Shown piece after piece: positions 17,095 to 24,433 of a stretch of 64,000 bases of DNA. Both the position numbers and the translations under genes were made by a program. Origin of the DNA: Rummeliibacillus pycnus_A (GTDB lineage Bacteria; Bacillota; Bacilli; Bacillales_A; Planococcaceae); the NCBI RefSeq assembly GCF_044359855.1, contig NZ_CP132291.1, positions 3,472,001 through 3,536,000 on the forward strand, given 5' to 3'. Position 1 is the first letter of the stretch. Every line of letters starts with the position of its first letter. The notes under the pieces are model-generated. The model did no database searches and was not told the origin of the DNA. It saw only the letters and a program-made list of their open reading frames with translations.

Positions 17095-18012
17095 CTAATG
17101 AGAAATAAAAATTAACCAATATAAAAAAGGAATCAATAATGTTTGGAAAACTCTTGTATATACATAAGGTTTCATGGATATTCTTGCTTCTTTGGCAAGA
17201 ACAGCAACTTGTAAATGAATACTTAAACCTTGCATCGATAAGATAGTAATTACTATCAATTCTAACCACTTAGAATTTGCAAATAAGTTTTGTGAAGCGT
17301 CTAAGCCAGATGTCATTTCAAGAAGACTATAGAGTGAAAGCATAATAGCATTAGGTAATTGATGGACAAATCGTAACAAAGTTTCAGTCAATACAAAACT
17401 TATGGTTGTAAAAAAAATAACTGTAGCAGCTACTAGTAGAACCGTGGGTAAGCTATTTTTGATACTTTCAATAAGTGGTGATGTAACGGTATCTGGTTGT
17501 TGCGAAACAATCGAATGGGTATTTTTTTTTCGGAATTTAAGAATAAAAATAGCGAGCATGACAATATTAACAAAATGAATTAATGCGAGCATATACCAGC
17601 CGCTATTGGGGTTTTTTAGAATTTCAACACCGACAAAACCAACAACAAAAAGAGGACTTGGAGCATGGCAAATTGCTAATAACAATGGGGCTTCTTTTTT
17701 TGTGACTTGCTGTTGTTTATACAAAAAGCTAATAGTCGCTGCACCAGTAGGAAAGCCTCCTAATGCACTAAGAGAATAAACTTGTAAGTAAAATTTCCAT
17801 TTCGAATGCTGTGGTATACTGGAGACGTTTGTTAATCGTAAAAGCCATTGAGTCAGTATAAGATACGGAAGTAAGTATGGAAACAAATGATCAATAAAGA
17901 GCTCCATACCTGTATCGGCACCTTCGTGGGCTAGTCCAGGTTGTAAAAGTAATAAAAGAATAAAAAGCCAGCATATCAATATATTGCTGTAGTGTAATAC
18001 GATGAACATCAT
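17095..18012 (-). CDS. ylbJ: Sporulation integral membrane protein YlbJ, short form
   Basis: Polytopic membrane protein with the nucleoside-recognition (Gate) domain. Helices cover most of the 305 residues, and LGGFPTGAATISFLY and CHAPSPLFVVGFVGVEIL match the YlbJ family. In B. subtilis ylbJ is a SigE-dependent gene needed for heat-resistant spores, and it lies between coaD and ylbL as here. This copy is on the opposite strand and about 100 residues shorter than B. subtilis YlbJ (about 400), so the N-terminus may be reduced or the start misjudged. Only a weak site (AAGAATGG) precedes the ATG. It shares its upstream region with divergent ylbL. Confidence 0.78.
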   Translation of the reverse strand: MMFIVLHYSNILICWLFILLLLLQPGLAHEGADTGMELFIDHLFPYLLPYLILTQWLLRLTNVSSIPQHSKWKFYLQVYSLSALGGFPTGAATISFLYKQQQVTKKEAPLLLAICHAPSPLFVVGFVGVEILKNPNSGWYMLALIHFVNIVMLAIFILKFRKKNTHSIVSQQPDTVTSPLIESIKNSLPTVLLVAATVIFFTTISFVLTETLLRFVHQLPNAIMLSLYSLLEMTSGLDASQNLFANSKWLELIVITILSMQGLSIHLQVAVLAKEARISMKPYVYTRVFQTLLIPFLYWLIFISH

Positions 18013-18086
18013 CCATTCTTATAATTTTATGAGAACAAGTGATAAACTAATTAAACGGTGTAAGCGAACAAATTTTCTAATGTAGC

Positions 18087-18101
18087 GTCATATGATATGA
18101 C
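18087..18101. promoter_or_regulatory. 15-base palindrome upstream of ylbL
   Basis: GTCATATGATATGAC is palindromic except for its central base and sits 18 bases before the ylbL start, in the region shared with divergent ylbJ. It could be an operator; no protein can be named. Confidence 0.3.
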
Positions 18102-18119
18102 TAAAGTGAGGTGTACCAA

Positions 18120-19169
18120 ATGAATTTAAAAAAGTTTTTGGCATTAATTATTTTAACGGCGCTAATAATCCTAGGTTTTGTTTATCCGATGCATTATTAT
18201 ATTATGCAGCCAGGCGGTGCATATGATTTAGATAACTATGTAAAAGTTGAGCATGCAGATGAGCCGAGTAAAGGGAAATTAAATATGATGACTGTCGCAA
18301 TGTCTGTCGCTACCCCATTTACTTATGCTTTAGCTCATTTTAGCGATGAAAAAGAAATTTTAAAAACGAGCCAAGTCAGAAGCCCAAATGAAAGTGATAA
18401 AGATTATAACAACCGTCAGCTTAAACTTATGACAGATTCTCAATTTAATGCAAAGTATGTAGCTTATAAAAAAGCGGGTCTCGACTATAAGGTTCATTAC
18501 AATGGAGTATATGTTTACTCTGTCGTTGAAAAAGGTGCTGCAGACGGGATTCTAAATACTGGCGATGAAGTCATCGGTATTGATGGTAAAGAAGTTCATA
18601 AACATACAGAACTTGTAGATTATTTAGAAACAAAGAAAAAGGGAGATCAAGTAAAAGTTAAAATTAAACACGATGATATTATTATGGAGAAATCAATTAC
18701 ACTTAAAGAGATTCCTGGAGCACAAGGGAAGATTGGTCTAGGTATATCATTTGCAGATAGCACAACGATTACTACAAACCCTAAAGTTGTCATTAATGCA
18801 GAAGATATTGGTGGACCATCAGCTGGATTAATGTTCACTCTAGAAATCATTGACCAGCTAACAAAAGGTGATTTAACAAAAGGATACAATATTGCAGGTA
18901 CGGGTGAAATGTACGAAACAGGCGAAGTTGGTCGGATTGGTGGAATTGATAAAAAAGTAATTGCTGCAAACGATGCTGGCGTTGAAATTTTCTTTGCACC
19001 AAATGACACATTACCTGAAATTGTGAAGAAGAAGAATCCTGGAATTCAATCTAATTACCAAGAAGCTGTAAAAGAGGCAAAAAAATTGGGCACGAAAATG
19101 AAAATCGTACCCGTTAAAACTGTAGATGACGCTTTGAAATATTTAGAAAATCTTCCGGAAAAGAAATAA
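18120..19169 (+). CDS. ylbL: YlbL, membrane-anchored PDZ and Lon-like serine protease
   Basis: Extracytoplasmic protease of the YlbL/SepM type. A membrane anchor (about 5-25) is followed by a PDZ domain (about 120-200, with NGVYVYSVVEKGAADG) and a Lon-type protease domain (about 210-330). The catalytic Ser234 lies in GGPSAG, and the partner Lys is at 278/279 in GGIDKKVIAA. In B. subtilis YlbL has been linked to turnover of the DNA damage division inhibitor YneA. The ATG at 18120 is chosen because GTGAGGTG lies just upstream; a GTG at 18111 overlaps that site. The product has 349 residues. Confidence 0.93.
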   Translation: MNLKKFLALIILTALIILGFVYPMHYYIMQPGGAYDLDNYVKVEHADEPSKGKLNMMTVAMSVATPFTYALAHFSDEKEILKTSQVRSPNESDKDYNNRQLKLMTDSQFNAKYVAYKKAGLDYKVHYNGVYVYSVVEKGAADGILNTGDEVIGIDGKEVHKHTELVDYLETKKKGDQVKVKIKHDDIIMEKSITLKEIPGAQGKIGLGISFADSTTITTNPKVVINAEDIGGPSAGLMFTLEIIDQLTKGDLTKGYNIAGTGEMYETGEVGRIGGIDKKVIAANDAGVEIFFAPNDTLPEIVKKKNPGIQSNYQEAVKEAKKLGTKMKIVPVKTVDDALKYLENLPEKK

Positions 19170-20369
19170 TCAATAACGAATGGGCGGGATTTTAAAATCC
19201 ATGCCCATTTTATTTTTTCCAAGAGTTAGCATATATAAATCAGTTGCATGAATATCTTGAAGTAACATTGCATCAGTGGAGCTTGCAACACGACTTATAA
19301 CTGGTAAAGTAAAAAGTTTTTTTCGCTCAGATAAATAACGTTGCCCATTTTGGGTCATACCAAGTATGCGAATATAGCTAGGAAGATTCGACGCTTTTAG
19401 CTGTTGCCATGTAAAGTTAGTGAAAATATGCGTAATCATGCGTTGTATTCTTGTCCAAGTATAACGCTTAGATTTTACTTTTTGCATAAAACTATTAAAA
19501 TCTTGGCATTCCTTCGCAGCTTGTATGATTAAAAATTCTATCCCCTCAGTAACCTCTGCGAATGATGCAATTTGTTCCGGTGTTAGACGTAGAATGGAAA
19601 ATCTCAAATATGGCCAAAAAAGTTCCCAATTTGCGAAATGGTGATATTCTTTGTGCCAATCTGTTAATACACTGTAAGATGCCTCCGGTAAAAATGAAGT
19701 GACATTTTGTATGGAGTGTTGTTCCTGAATCGCTTGACGAATACCCGTTGCACTAGCGATTGTCGTACCATCCTGTATCGCATCATGATACCCTGCTTGT
19801 ATACGTTGAATCGTAATCGGCTTTACATGTGTATGATATTTTTGGGCAGTTTCTACGTAATGATAGCCAAGAATATTATTAGGCTTTGTTAAATCAGCGT
19901 ATGTATGCCCGCTATTTGGGATAAGCTGTTGGTAGGCTGTATTTAAAGCTTGAGGATAGCTTAAACCGGTTTTAACTAATTTCTTGATATTTTCTTGAAA
20001 AGCACCGTTTCCTGCCTCTAAAAGGCTATAAGTATGCAAAAACGGTGCAATGTCTCCTTGTTCACTTCCAAAAGATAAAAAATCACATTGTAAGGCTTCT
20101 AGTAATAGGACCCCACCCTTAGCAAAGTCACTTGCTTGAGCCGTAGCATAAACGTATGGCAGTTCAATGACTAGATCCACTCCACTAGCTAGTGCCATTT
20201 TCGTTCTAGCCCATTTATCAACAAAGGCAGGCTCACCCCGCTGCAAAAAATGACCACTCATTACTGCAATCATTACATCTGCATCTGTATGTTCACGTGA
20301 TTTTTTGATATGATAGAGATGTCCGTTATGAAATGGATTGTATTCGACAATTACACCAGTTGCAATCAA
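19170..20369 (-). CDS. tmcAL: tRNA(Met) cytidine acetate ligase TmcAL (YlbM)
   Basis: Uses acetate and ATP to make N4-acetylcytidine at the wobble base of elongator tRNA-Met. The nucleotidyltransferase HxGH-type motif EYNPFHNGH is near the N-terminus, followed by MSGHFLQRGEPAFVDKWART and FGSEQGD. A TTG at 20369 is chosen as start because GGGGTGA lies 4 bases upstream and the product then begins with the conserved IATGVIVEYNPF block. This gives 399 residues, close to B. subtilis YlbM. Its 3' end is immediately adjacent to the convergent ylbL stop and contains a hairpin that can act as ylbL terminator. Confidence 0.93.
   Translation of the reverse strand: MIATGVIVEYNPFHNGHLYHIKKSREHTDADVMIAVMSGHFLQRGEPAFVDKWARTKMALASGVDLVIELPYVYATAQASDFAKGGVLLLEALQCDFLSFGSEQGDIAPFLHTYSLLEAGNGAFQENIKKLVKTGLSYPQALNTAYQQLIPNSGHTYADLTKPNNILGYHYVETAQKYHTHVKPITIQRIQAGYHDAIQDGTTIASATGIRQAIQEQHSIQNVTSFLPEASYSVLTDWHKEYHHFANWELFWPYLRFSILRLTPEQIASFAEVTEGIEFLIIQAAKECQDFNSFMQKVKSKRYTWTRIQRMITHIFTNFTWQQLKASNLPSYIRILGMTQNGQRYLSERKKLFTLPVISRVASSTDAMLLQDIHATDLYMLTLGKNKMGMDFKIPPIRY
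19179..19218 (+). terminator. ylbL terminator embedded in the 3' coding end of tmcAL
   Basis: AATGGGC (19179-19185) pairs with GCCCATT (19203-19209) around the inner palindrome GGATTTTAAAATCC, followed by TTATTTTTT. The whole structure is within the last codons of the minus-strand gene. Confidence 0.75.
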
Positions 20370-20437
20370 ATCTTCACCCCGTTTATACTTAGTAATATGA
20401 TTATACGAGGACTTTTGGTTAGTGACAAGAAAATATC

Positions 20438-20466
20438 TTGACATCTATAAATTAGCATTATATAAT
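20438..20466 (+). promoter_or_regulatory. Consensus SigA promoter for ylbN-rpmF
   Basis: A perfect TTGACA (20438-20443), a 17-base spacer and a perfect TATAAT (20461-20466), 29 bases before ylbN. It is among the strongest promoters in the window, as expected for a ribosomal protein operon. Confidence 0.93.
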
Positions 20467-20495
20467 CAACTTTGTTGTCTTGAGGTGATAAACGT

Positions 20496-21029
20496 ATGAA
20501 ATGGGCAATCCCACAATTATCCAAATATCGCCAAAACGGGATGCCAATTGACGAAATTGTTCAATTGGACGGACTTATGCGTCGTAATACGGACATTCGC
20601 CGTATTACACCCGTTCATGTAAAAGGATTCTGCACTTTTGGTGCAGGTCAAATGAATTGTCATTTCCAATTGACAGGCACACTTACACTTCCTTGTTCAC
20701 GAACTTGGGAAGATGTCGAGTTCCCTTTTGATATTGAATCAGATGAAGTTTTTAGCTGGTCTGACGAAGTAAATGCAGATGAATATGATAATGTTCATCC
20801 TGTTGAAGGGGAAGTAATAGATGTTGACCCTGTTTTAGAAGAACTAATTTTATTAGAAATTCCATTACAAGTGTTCAAAGAAGGTGCTGAAAATCCAGCT
20901 CCAAAAAATAAATCCAATTGGTCTTATTTAACGGAAGATGAGTTTTTAAGTCAAAAAGAAAAAGACGCACAAAAAACGGATCCAAGACTGGCTGCATTAG
21001 CTAAGTATTTTGATCAAACAGACGAATAA
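20496..21029 (+). CDS. ylbN: YceD/DUF177 family protein YlbN
   Basis: A 177-residue protein of the DUF177 (YceD) family, almost always encoded directly before rpmF. In plants and some bacteria family members affect 23S rRNA accumulation; the bacterial role is not settled. The conserved CxxxxxxC-like pattern appears in MNCHFQLTGTLTLPCSRTW, and an acidic tail ends with DPRLAALAKYF. GAGGTGAT lies 6 bases before the ATG. It is cotranscribed with rpmF from the perfect upstream promoter. Confidence 0.92.
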   Translation: MKWAIPQLSKYRQNGMPIDEIVQLDGLMRRNTDIRRITPVHVKGFCTFGAGQMNCHFQLTGTLTLPCSRTWEDVEFPFDIESDEVFSWSDEVNADEYDNVHPVEGEVIDVDPVLEELILLEIPLQVFKEGAENPAPKNKSNWSYLTEDEFLSQKEKDAQKTDPRLAALAKYFDQTDE

Positions 21030-21053
21030 CCGATCTGTAAGGAGGTGCCATCA

Positions 21054-21227
21054 ATGGCTGTACCATTTAGAAGAACTTCTAAAACTGCGAAACGTCAACG
21101 TCGCACACATTTTAAACTAGCTGTACCAGGTATGGTTGCTTGCCCAAACTGTGGTGAACTTAAATTGGCTCACCATGTATGTAAAGCATGTGGACAATAC
21201 AAAGGTAAAGAAGTTGTGAGCAAATAA
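21054..21227 (+). CDS. rpmF: 50S ribosomal protein L32
   Basis: 57-residue L32 with the basic N-terminus MAVPFRRTSKTAKRQRRTH and two CxxC pairs (CPNC and CKAC), so this is the zinc-binding form rather than the zinc-independent paralogue. The ATG at 21054 follows AAGGAGGTG by 5 bases. It lies 24 bases after ylbN and is followed by a terminator. Confidence 0.97.
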   Translation: MAVPFRRTSKTAKRQRRTHFKLAVPGMVACPNCGELKLAHHVCKACGQYKGKEVVSK

Positions 21228-21244
21228 TTCAGTATTTGTTCTAA

Positions 21245-21289
21245 AAAAGACTACTAGAGAGACCATGGCTCTCAAGTGGTCTTTTTTTA
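21245..21289 (+). terminator. Terminator after rpmF
   Basis: AAAGACTACT and AGTGGTCTTT pair (one wobble), with inner arms GAGAG and CTCTC, followed by seven T. Confidence 0.9.
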
Positions 21290-21396
21290 TTTTTAATTAA
21301 ACTTCATCATTGTTTTTAGGCCTATACTATTTGTTGGGGTATAAAAACAATTGAATAAAACTACTCAAATGGATTTTTTGAAGGAACACAATCTAG

Positions 21397-21495
21397 GGAA
21401 AGTATTATAGAAGTGGAGGTGTATGTCCCGACACTACTGCCGAAAAACTTGTCAAACGTTATAACGAAGCAATGCTTAAAAAAAGAGGAAGCTAG
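21397..21495 (+). pseudogene. Possible decayed coding remnant
   Basis: The 370-base gap between rpmF and the crotonase gene has no intact gene. One + frame is open for 32 codons (21397-21492, stop TAG) without a start and reads protein-like in its middle (GGVCPDTTAEKLVKRYNEAM). I do not recognise the parent. It may be a gene relic or chance. Confidence 0.25.
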
Positions 21496-21657
21496 TGGAA
21501 GAGGGAACGTACGGCTACTTCAACTGTGTAATAATCATCAGTAAAGTTTAGCAGAGCCTAACCTTTTATTTAAATGATAAAGCTAAATATATTTATATAT
21601 GATTTTTATGGTAAAATAATTGATAATTTCAAATTATTAAGCAAAGGGGATATTTTA

Positions 21658-22419
21658 ATGGCTTATTATTTTTCAGAACAAGATGGTGTATTAACATTTA
21701 CAATTAATCGACCGGAAAAACGTAACGCGATTAATGATGAAGTAATGGAAGGATTTAAAGAAGTTATTACATACGTACATGATCATAAATCTGTACGTTT
21801 TTTAGTAGTTACAGGTGAAGGTGATCGAGCTTTTTGCTCCGGTGGGGACTTATCAGAATTTCATAATCTCTTTACGGAAGAACAAGCTTTTGGAATGCTA
21901 AGTAAAATGGCGAAAATTTTATATGAACTTGCAACATTACCAGTCCCTACAATTGCACTCATTAATGGTGCTGCTGTAGGTGGAGGTTGCGAGATAGCTA
22001 CTGCATGCGATTTTCGATTAGTTAAAAAAGAAGCAAAGTGTGGCTTTATACAAGGGACATTAGGTATTACTTCCGGATGGGGTGGGGGAACATACTTATT
22101 TGAAAGAGGTTTACGCCATGATCGAGCACTGAAAATGTTAGTAGATGCAAAAGTATACCCAGCAGAATTACTTTACGAAATTGGCTTTGCTATGCGTGTT
22201 TTTGAAAACGATAAAGAACTAGCTTTAGCTGAATTTATAGCAGATATGAAGAAAATTCATCCAAGTGTCCACAAAGCATATAAAGAAATGGAGTTACGGA
22301 AATGGCGTGAACGTAATTTGTTTGACCGTGTTATGGATGAAGTCAAAACATGTGCAAAATTATGGGAAGGTGAAGAACACCATAAAGCTGTAAAACAGTT
22401 TCTATCAAAAACAAAATAA
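21658..22419 (+). CDS. Enoyl-CoA hydratase/isomerase (crotonase) family protein
   Basis: A 253-residue crotonase-fold enzyme acting on an acyl-CoA, substrate unknown. The oxyanion-hole segments CSGGDLSEF (about 62-70) and NGAAVGGGCEIATACDF (about 103-119) are intact, and INRPEKRNAIND marks the N-terminal fold. The GFIQGTLGITSGWGG stretch is reminiscent of the ethylmalonyl-CoA decarboxylase (ECHDC1) branch as much as of hydratases. The ATG at 21658 follows AAAGGGGAT by 6 bases; earlier in-frame ATGs lack a site. It has no fatty acid oxidation genes beside it, so its pathway cannot be told from context. Confidence 0.87.
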   Translation: MAYYFSEQDGVLTFTINRPEKRNAINDEVMEGFKEVITYVHDHKSVRFLVVTGEGDRAFCSGGDLSEFHNLFTEEQAFGMLSKMAKILYELATLPVPTIALINGAAVGGGCEIATACDFRLVKKEAKCGFIQGTLGITSGWGGGTYLFERGLRHDRALKMLVDAKVYPAELLYEIGFAMRVFENDKELALAEFIADMKKIHPSVHKAYKEMELRKWRERNLFDRVMDEVKTCAKLWEGEEHHKAVKQFLSKTK

Positions 22420-22436
22420 CTTCTAAACTTGAAAAT

Positions 22437-22463
22437 CTCGCATATAGTAGTAAAAAATGCGAG
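22437..22463 (+). promoter_or_regulatory. Hairpin overlapping the RsfA-type gene's ribosome-binding site
   Basis: CTCGCAT (22437-22443) and ATGCGAG (22457-22463) form a 7-pair stem with a 13-base loop. The right arm runs into the ribosome-binding site (GCGAGGTGAT), so folding could limit translation. There is no T-run. Confidence 0.35.
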
Positions 22464-22472
22464 GTGATATGT

Positions 22473-22862
22473 ATGGAATTAAAAAAGCGAAAAGATCAAT
22501 GGCTTCAGCAAGATGATGACCGCCTAGCACAAATTGTGTTACAGGCAGTCAGTGAAGGACGCTCGCAATTAGCAGGCTTCCAGGAGGCAGCGGAAGCTTT
22601 AGGTAGGACAAAACAAGCATGTGGATTTAGATGGAATAAAACATTACGTAAAATTCACGAAAAGGAATTAGATAATGCAAAGTCTCAGCCCAAACAAATG
22701 ATGAGAACGCATTTAAAGCAAGCGTTAACAAGTTTTGATCAATTATCAGAAGCTTATTTTGAGTTGAAAGATGACTATGATCAACTTCAACATAATTATT
22801 CGGAATTGCTTCAATGGGTTGAAACGGGTACGCAATTTTTAAAAAAGGAAACATCTGAATAG
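22473..22862 (+). CDS. ylbO: RsfA-family transcriptional regulator (YlbO-like)
   Basis: A 129-residue protein with an N-terminal Myb/SANT-like DNA-binding domain (about 5-65; RKDQWLQQDDDRLAQIVL, RTKQACGFRWNKTLR) and a C-terminal coiled coil (about 85-120). RsfA of B. subtilis modulates SigF-dependent genes in the forespore, and YlbO is its paralogue at this position, so a sporulation role is likely. It is shorter than B. subtilis YlbO (about 190 residues). The ATG at 22473 follows GAGGTGAT; an earlier GTG lies inside that site. Confidence 0.85.
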   Translation: MELKKRKDQWLQQDDDRLAQIVLQAVSEGRSQLAGFQEAAEALGRTKQACGFRWNKTLRKIHEKELDNAKSQPKQMMRTHLKQALTSFDQLSEAYFELKDDYDQLQHNYSELLQWVETGTQFLKKETSE

Positions 22863-22876
22863 ATGTTTCCTTTTTT
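22841..22876 (+). terminator. Terminator overlapping the 3' end of the RsfA-type gene
   Basis: AAAAAAGGAAACATCT pairs with AGATGTTTCCTTTTTT around GAAT. The left arm encodes the last residues and the loop begins at the final codon. Confidence 0.93.
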
Positions 22877-23064
22877 CTTGAAGTAATATATGTTTCTACC
22901 CTGATATTCGAATTTTATAAGAATTAGATTAGTTAGAGTCCAAGCAGCAATTATTAACACCATATCGAAAACATCCAGTATATCCAGTATAATAATGATA
23001 TCCGCAAGGTTTGCCAATTAAGGTGGATCCTTTTTAGGGTTAAGTATAAAGAAGAGGTGTGCAG

Positions 23065-23967
23065 ATGCATTTTGTTATCGTTGGTGGAGGAGCCGTTGGA
23101 CTTGTTATCGCTAATTCTCTCGCTCAATTTGGACATTCAGTAGAATTGCTTGTTCATTCAGAAAAACAGCGATTAGCTATTCAAAATGAAGGAGTAACAT
23201 TTACGAATTGTTATGGTGAGAAAAGTGTCCAGAAATTTGTTGTGAGTACAAATGCTACAGATTTACAACAACAAGCCATCTGGATTATTGCAGTAAAATA
23301 TCACCATCTTAATGAGTTAACCCCATTATTTAATCAGTTATCAGAAGATACAGAGCTATTATTTATCCAAAATGGCATTCGGCATATAGAGTTTGCAAAA
23401 AATCTTAAACAGAATACGATTTTAATGGGATCTGTGGAATTTGGGGCTGAAAAAGTTGATAACCACAGTGTAATACATCGTGGTATTGGTGCTTTGAAAA
23501 TAGCAAATTACAGAGGTCAACAATCAAATGTTGAAAAGTATTCATTACTAGCCTCAAATGAGTTTCCTGTTGCTTTAATGAATGATTACAGTAAAATGTT
23601 GTTACGAAAAGCACTATTGAATTGCTTTGTGAATACTCTAACCACTATACTAAGAGTGAAAAATGGTGCGCTTATCGAGTATCCATCTAGCGAAAAAATA
23701 CTGCACCAATTATATCAAGAAGTAATGACAGCCTTTCCTGAACAAAAATCTGAGCTTTCATTTGAGGATGTAGCAAATGTATGTAAAAATACCGCACAAA
23801 ATACTTCTTCAATGTTTGCGGATTATTTGAATGGAAGAATAATGGAGATTGATACGATTTTAGGTGGCATCATCGATTTAGCTCAAGAAAGAGGCTATGC
23901 AGTCCACATGCTATCAACTTGTTATTCATTATTACAGGCGATGCAAGAAGGTGGTGTAAGAAATTGA
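23065..23967 (+). CDS. panE: 2-dehydropantoate 2-reductase
   Basis: NADPH-dependent reduction of ketopantoate to pantoate in pantothenate and coenzyme A synthesis. It belongs to the ApbA/PanE family. The N-terminal Rossmann fold begins with HFVIVGGGAVGLVIA; the C-terminal helical domain carries the conserved LLRKALLNCFVNTLTTIL block with the catalytic Lys. It has 300 residues. The ATG at 23065 follows AGAGGTG by 5 bases. The position corresponds to ylbQ. Its TGA stop overlaps the next ATG by one base. Confidence 0.9.
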   Translation: MHFVIVGGGAVGLVIANSLAQFGHSVELLVHSEKQRLAIQNEGVTFTNCYGEKSVQKFVVSTNATDLQQQAIWIIAVKYHHLNELTPLFNQLSEDTELLFIQNGIRHIEFAKNLKQNTILMGSVEFGAEKVDNHSVIHRGIGALKIANYRGQQSNVEKYSLLASNEFPVALMNDYSKMLLRKALLNCFVNTLTTILRVKNGALIEYPSSEKILHQLYQEVMTAFPEQKSELSFEDVANVCKNTAQNTSSMFADYLNGRIMEIDTILGGIIDLAQERGYAVHMLSTCYSLLQAMQEGGVRN

Positions 23968-24356
23968 TGGCGATTTTATCCGTTATATTGGATATTTTCG
24001 TGTTATGCCCGTTTCTTATTTTAGGAATACTATATCTAATGTTAAAAAAGTTCACCAAGGAATCAGTGAATCACTTTAGCAAAGCAGCAGACATAACAAC
24101 TATAATATTGTTTTTTTCAATACCCAAGACCGTAAAATTTTTTTGGTCCTTTGATATAGGTTTTACGGTCTTAATTATTGCAATACTAATTGCGATGGTG
24201 TTTACAGTAATTGAATGGAGAACAAAGAAAGAAATTGAGTTAATGCCTTTATTTCGTAAAATATGGCGTTTTCTATTTTTAGTTTTATCATTTACATATA
24301 TTGCAGTATTACTTGTGGCAATCGTTCAAAAAATATTTATTCTTCTATCCGTTTGA
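23967..24356 (+). CDS. DUF3397 family membrane protein
   Basis: A 129-residue protein with four hydrophobic helices (about 2-25, 40-60, 65-85 and 100-125). It matches the DUF3397 family, typically found between panE and bshC in Bacillales. The function is unknown. The start overlaps the panE stop by one base (TGATG), so it is translationally coupled with panE, using GAAGGTGGTG as ribosome-binding site. Confidence 0.75.
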   Translation: MAILSVILDIFVLCPFLILGILYLMLKKFTKESVNHFSKAADITTIILFFSIPKTVKFFWSFDIGFTVLIIAILIAMVFTVIEWRTKKEIELMPLFRKIWRFLFLVLSFTYIAVLLVAIVQKIFILLSV

Positions 24357-24433
24357 GCGTATTTTTTCATATATACGCAAGGTAAATGCTATACTTCAAT
24401 ATAGTTAACTATCATAGAGGAGTTTACAATATT

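Noticed and set aside
18024..18031. CATAAAAT on the minus strand before ylbJ as a SigE -10 box
   Set aside because: It is only about 12 bases before the start codon, too close for a leader with a ribosome-binding site, and the -35 is poor.
22970..22995. Tandem ATCCAGTAT-like repeat before panE as a CRISPR or regulatory array
   Set aside because: Only two short imperfect units (CATCCAGTATATCCAGTATA); too little to mean anything.
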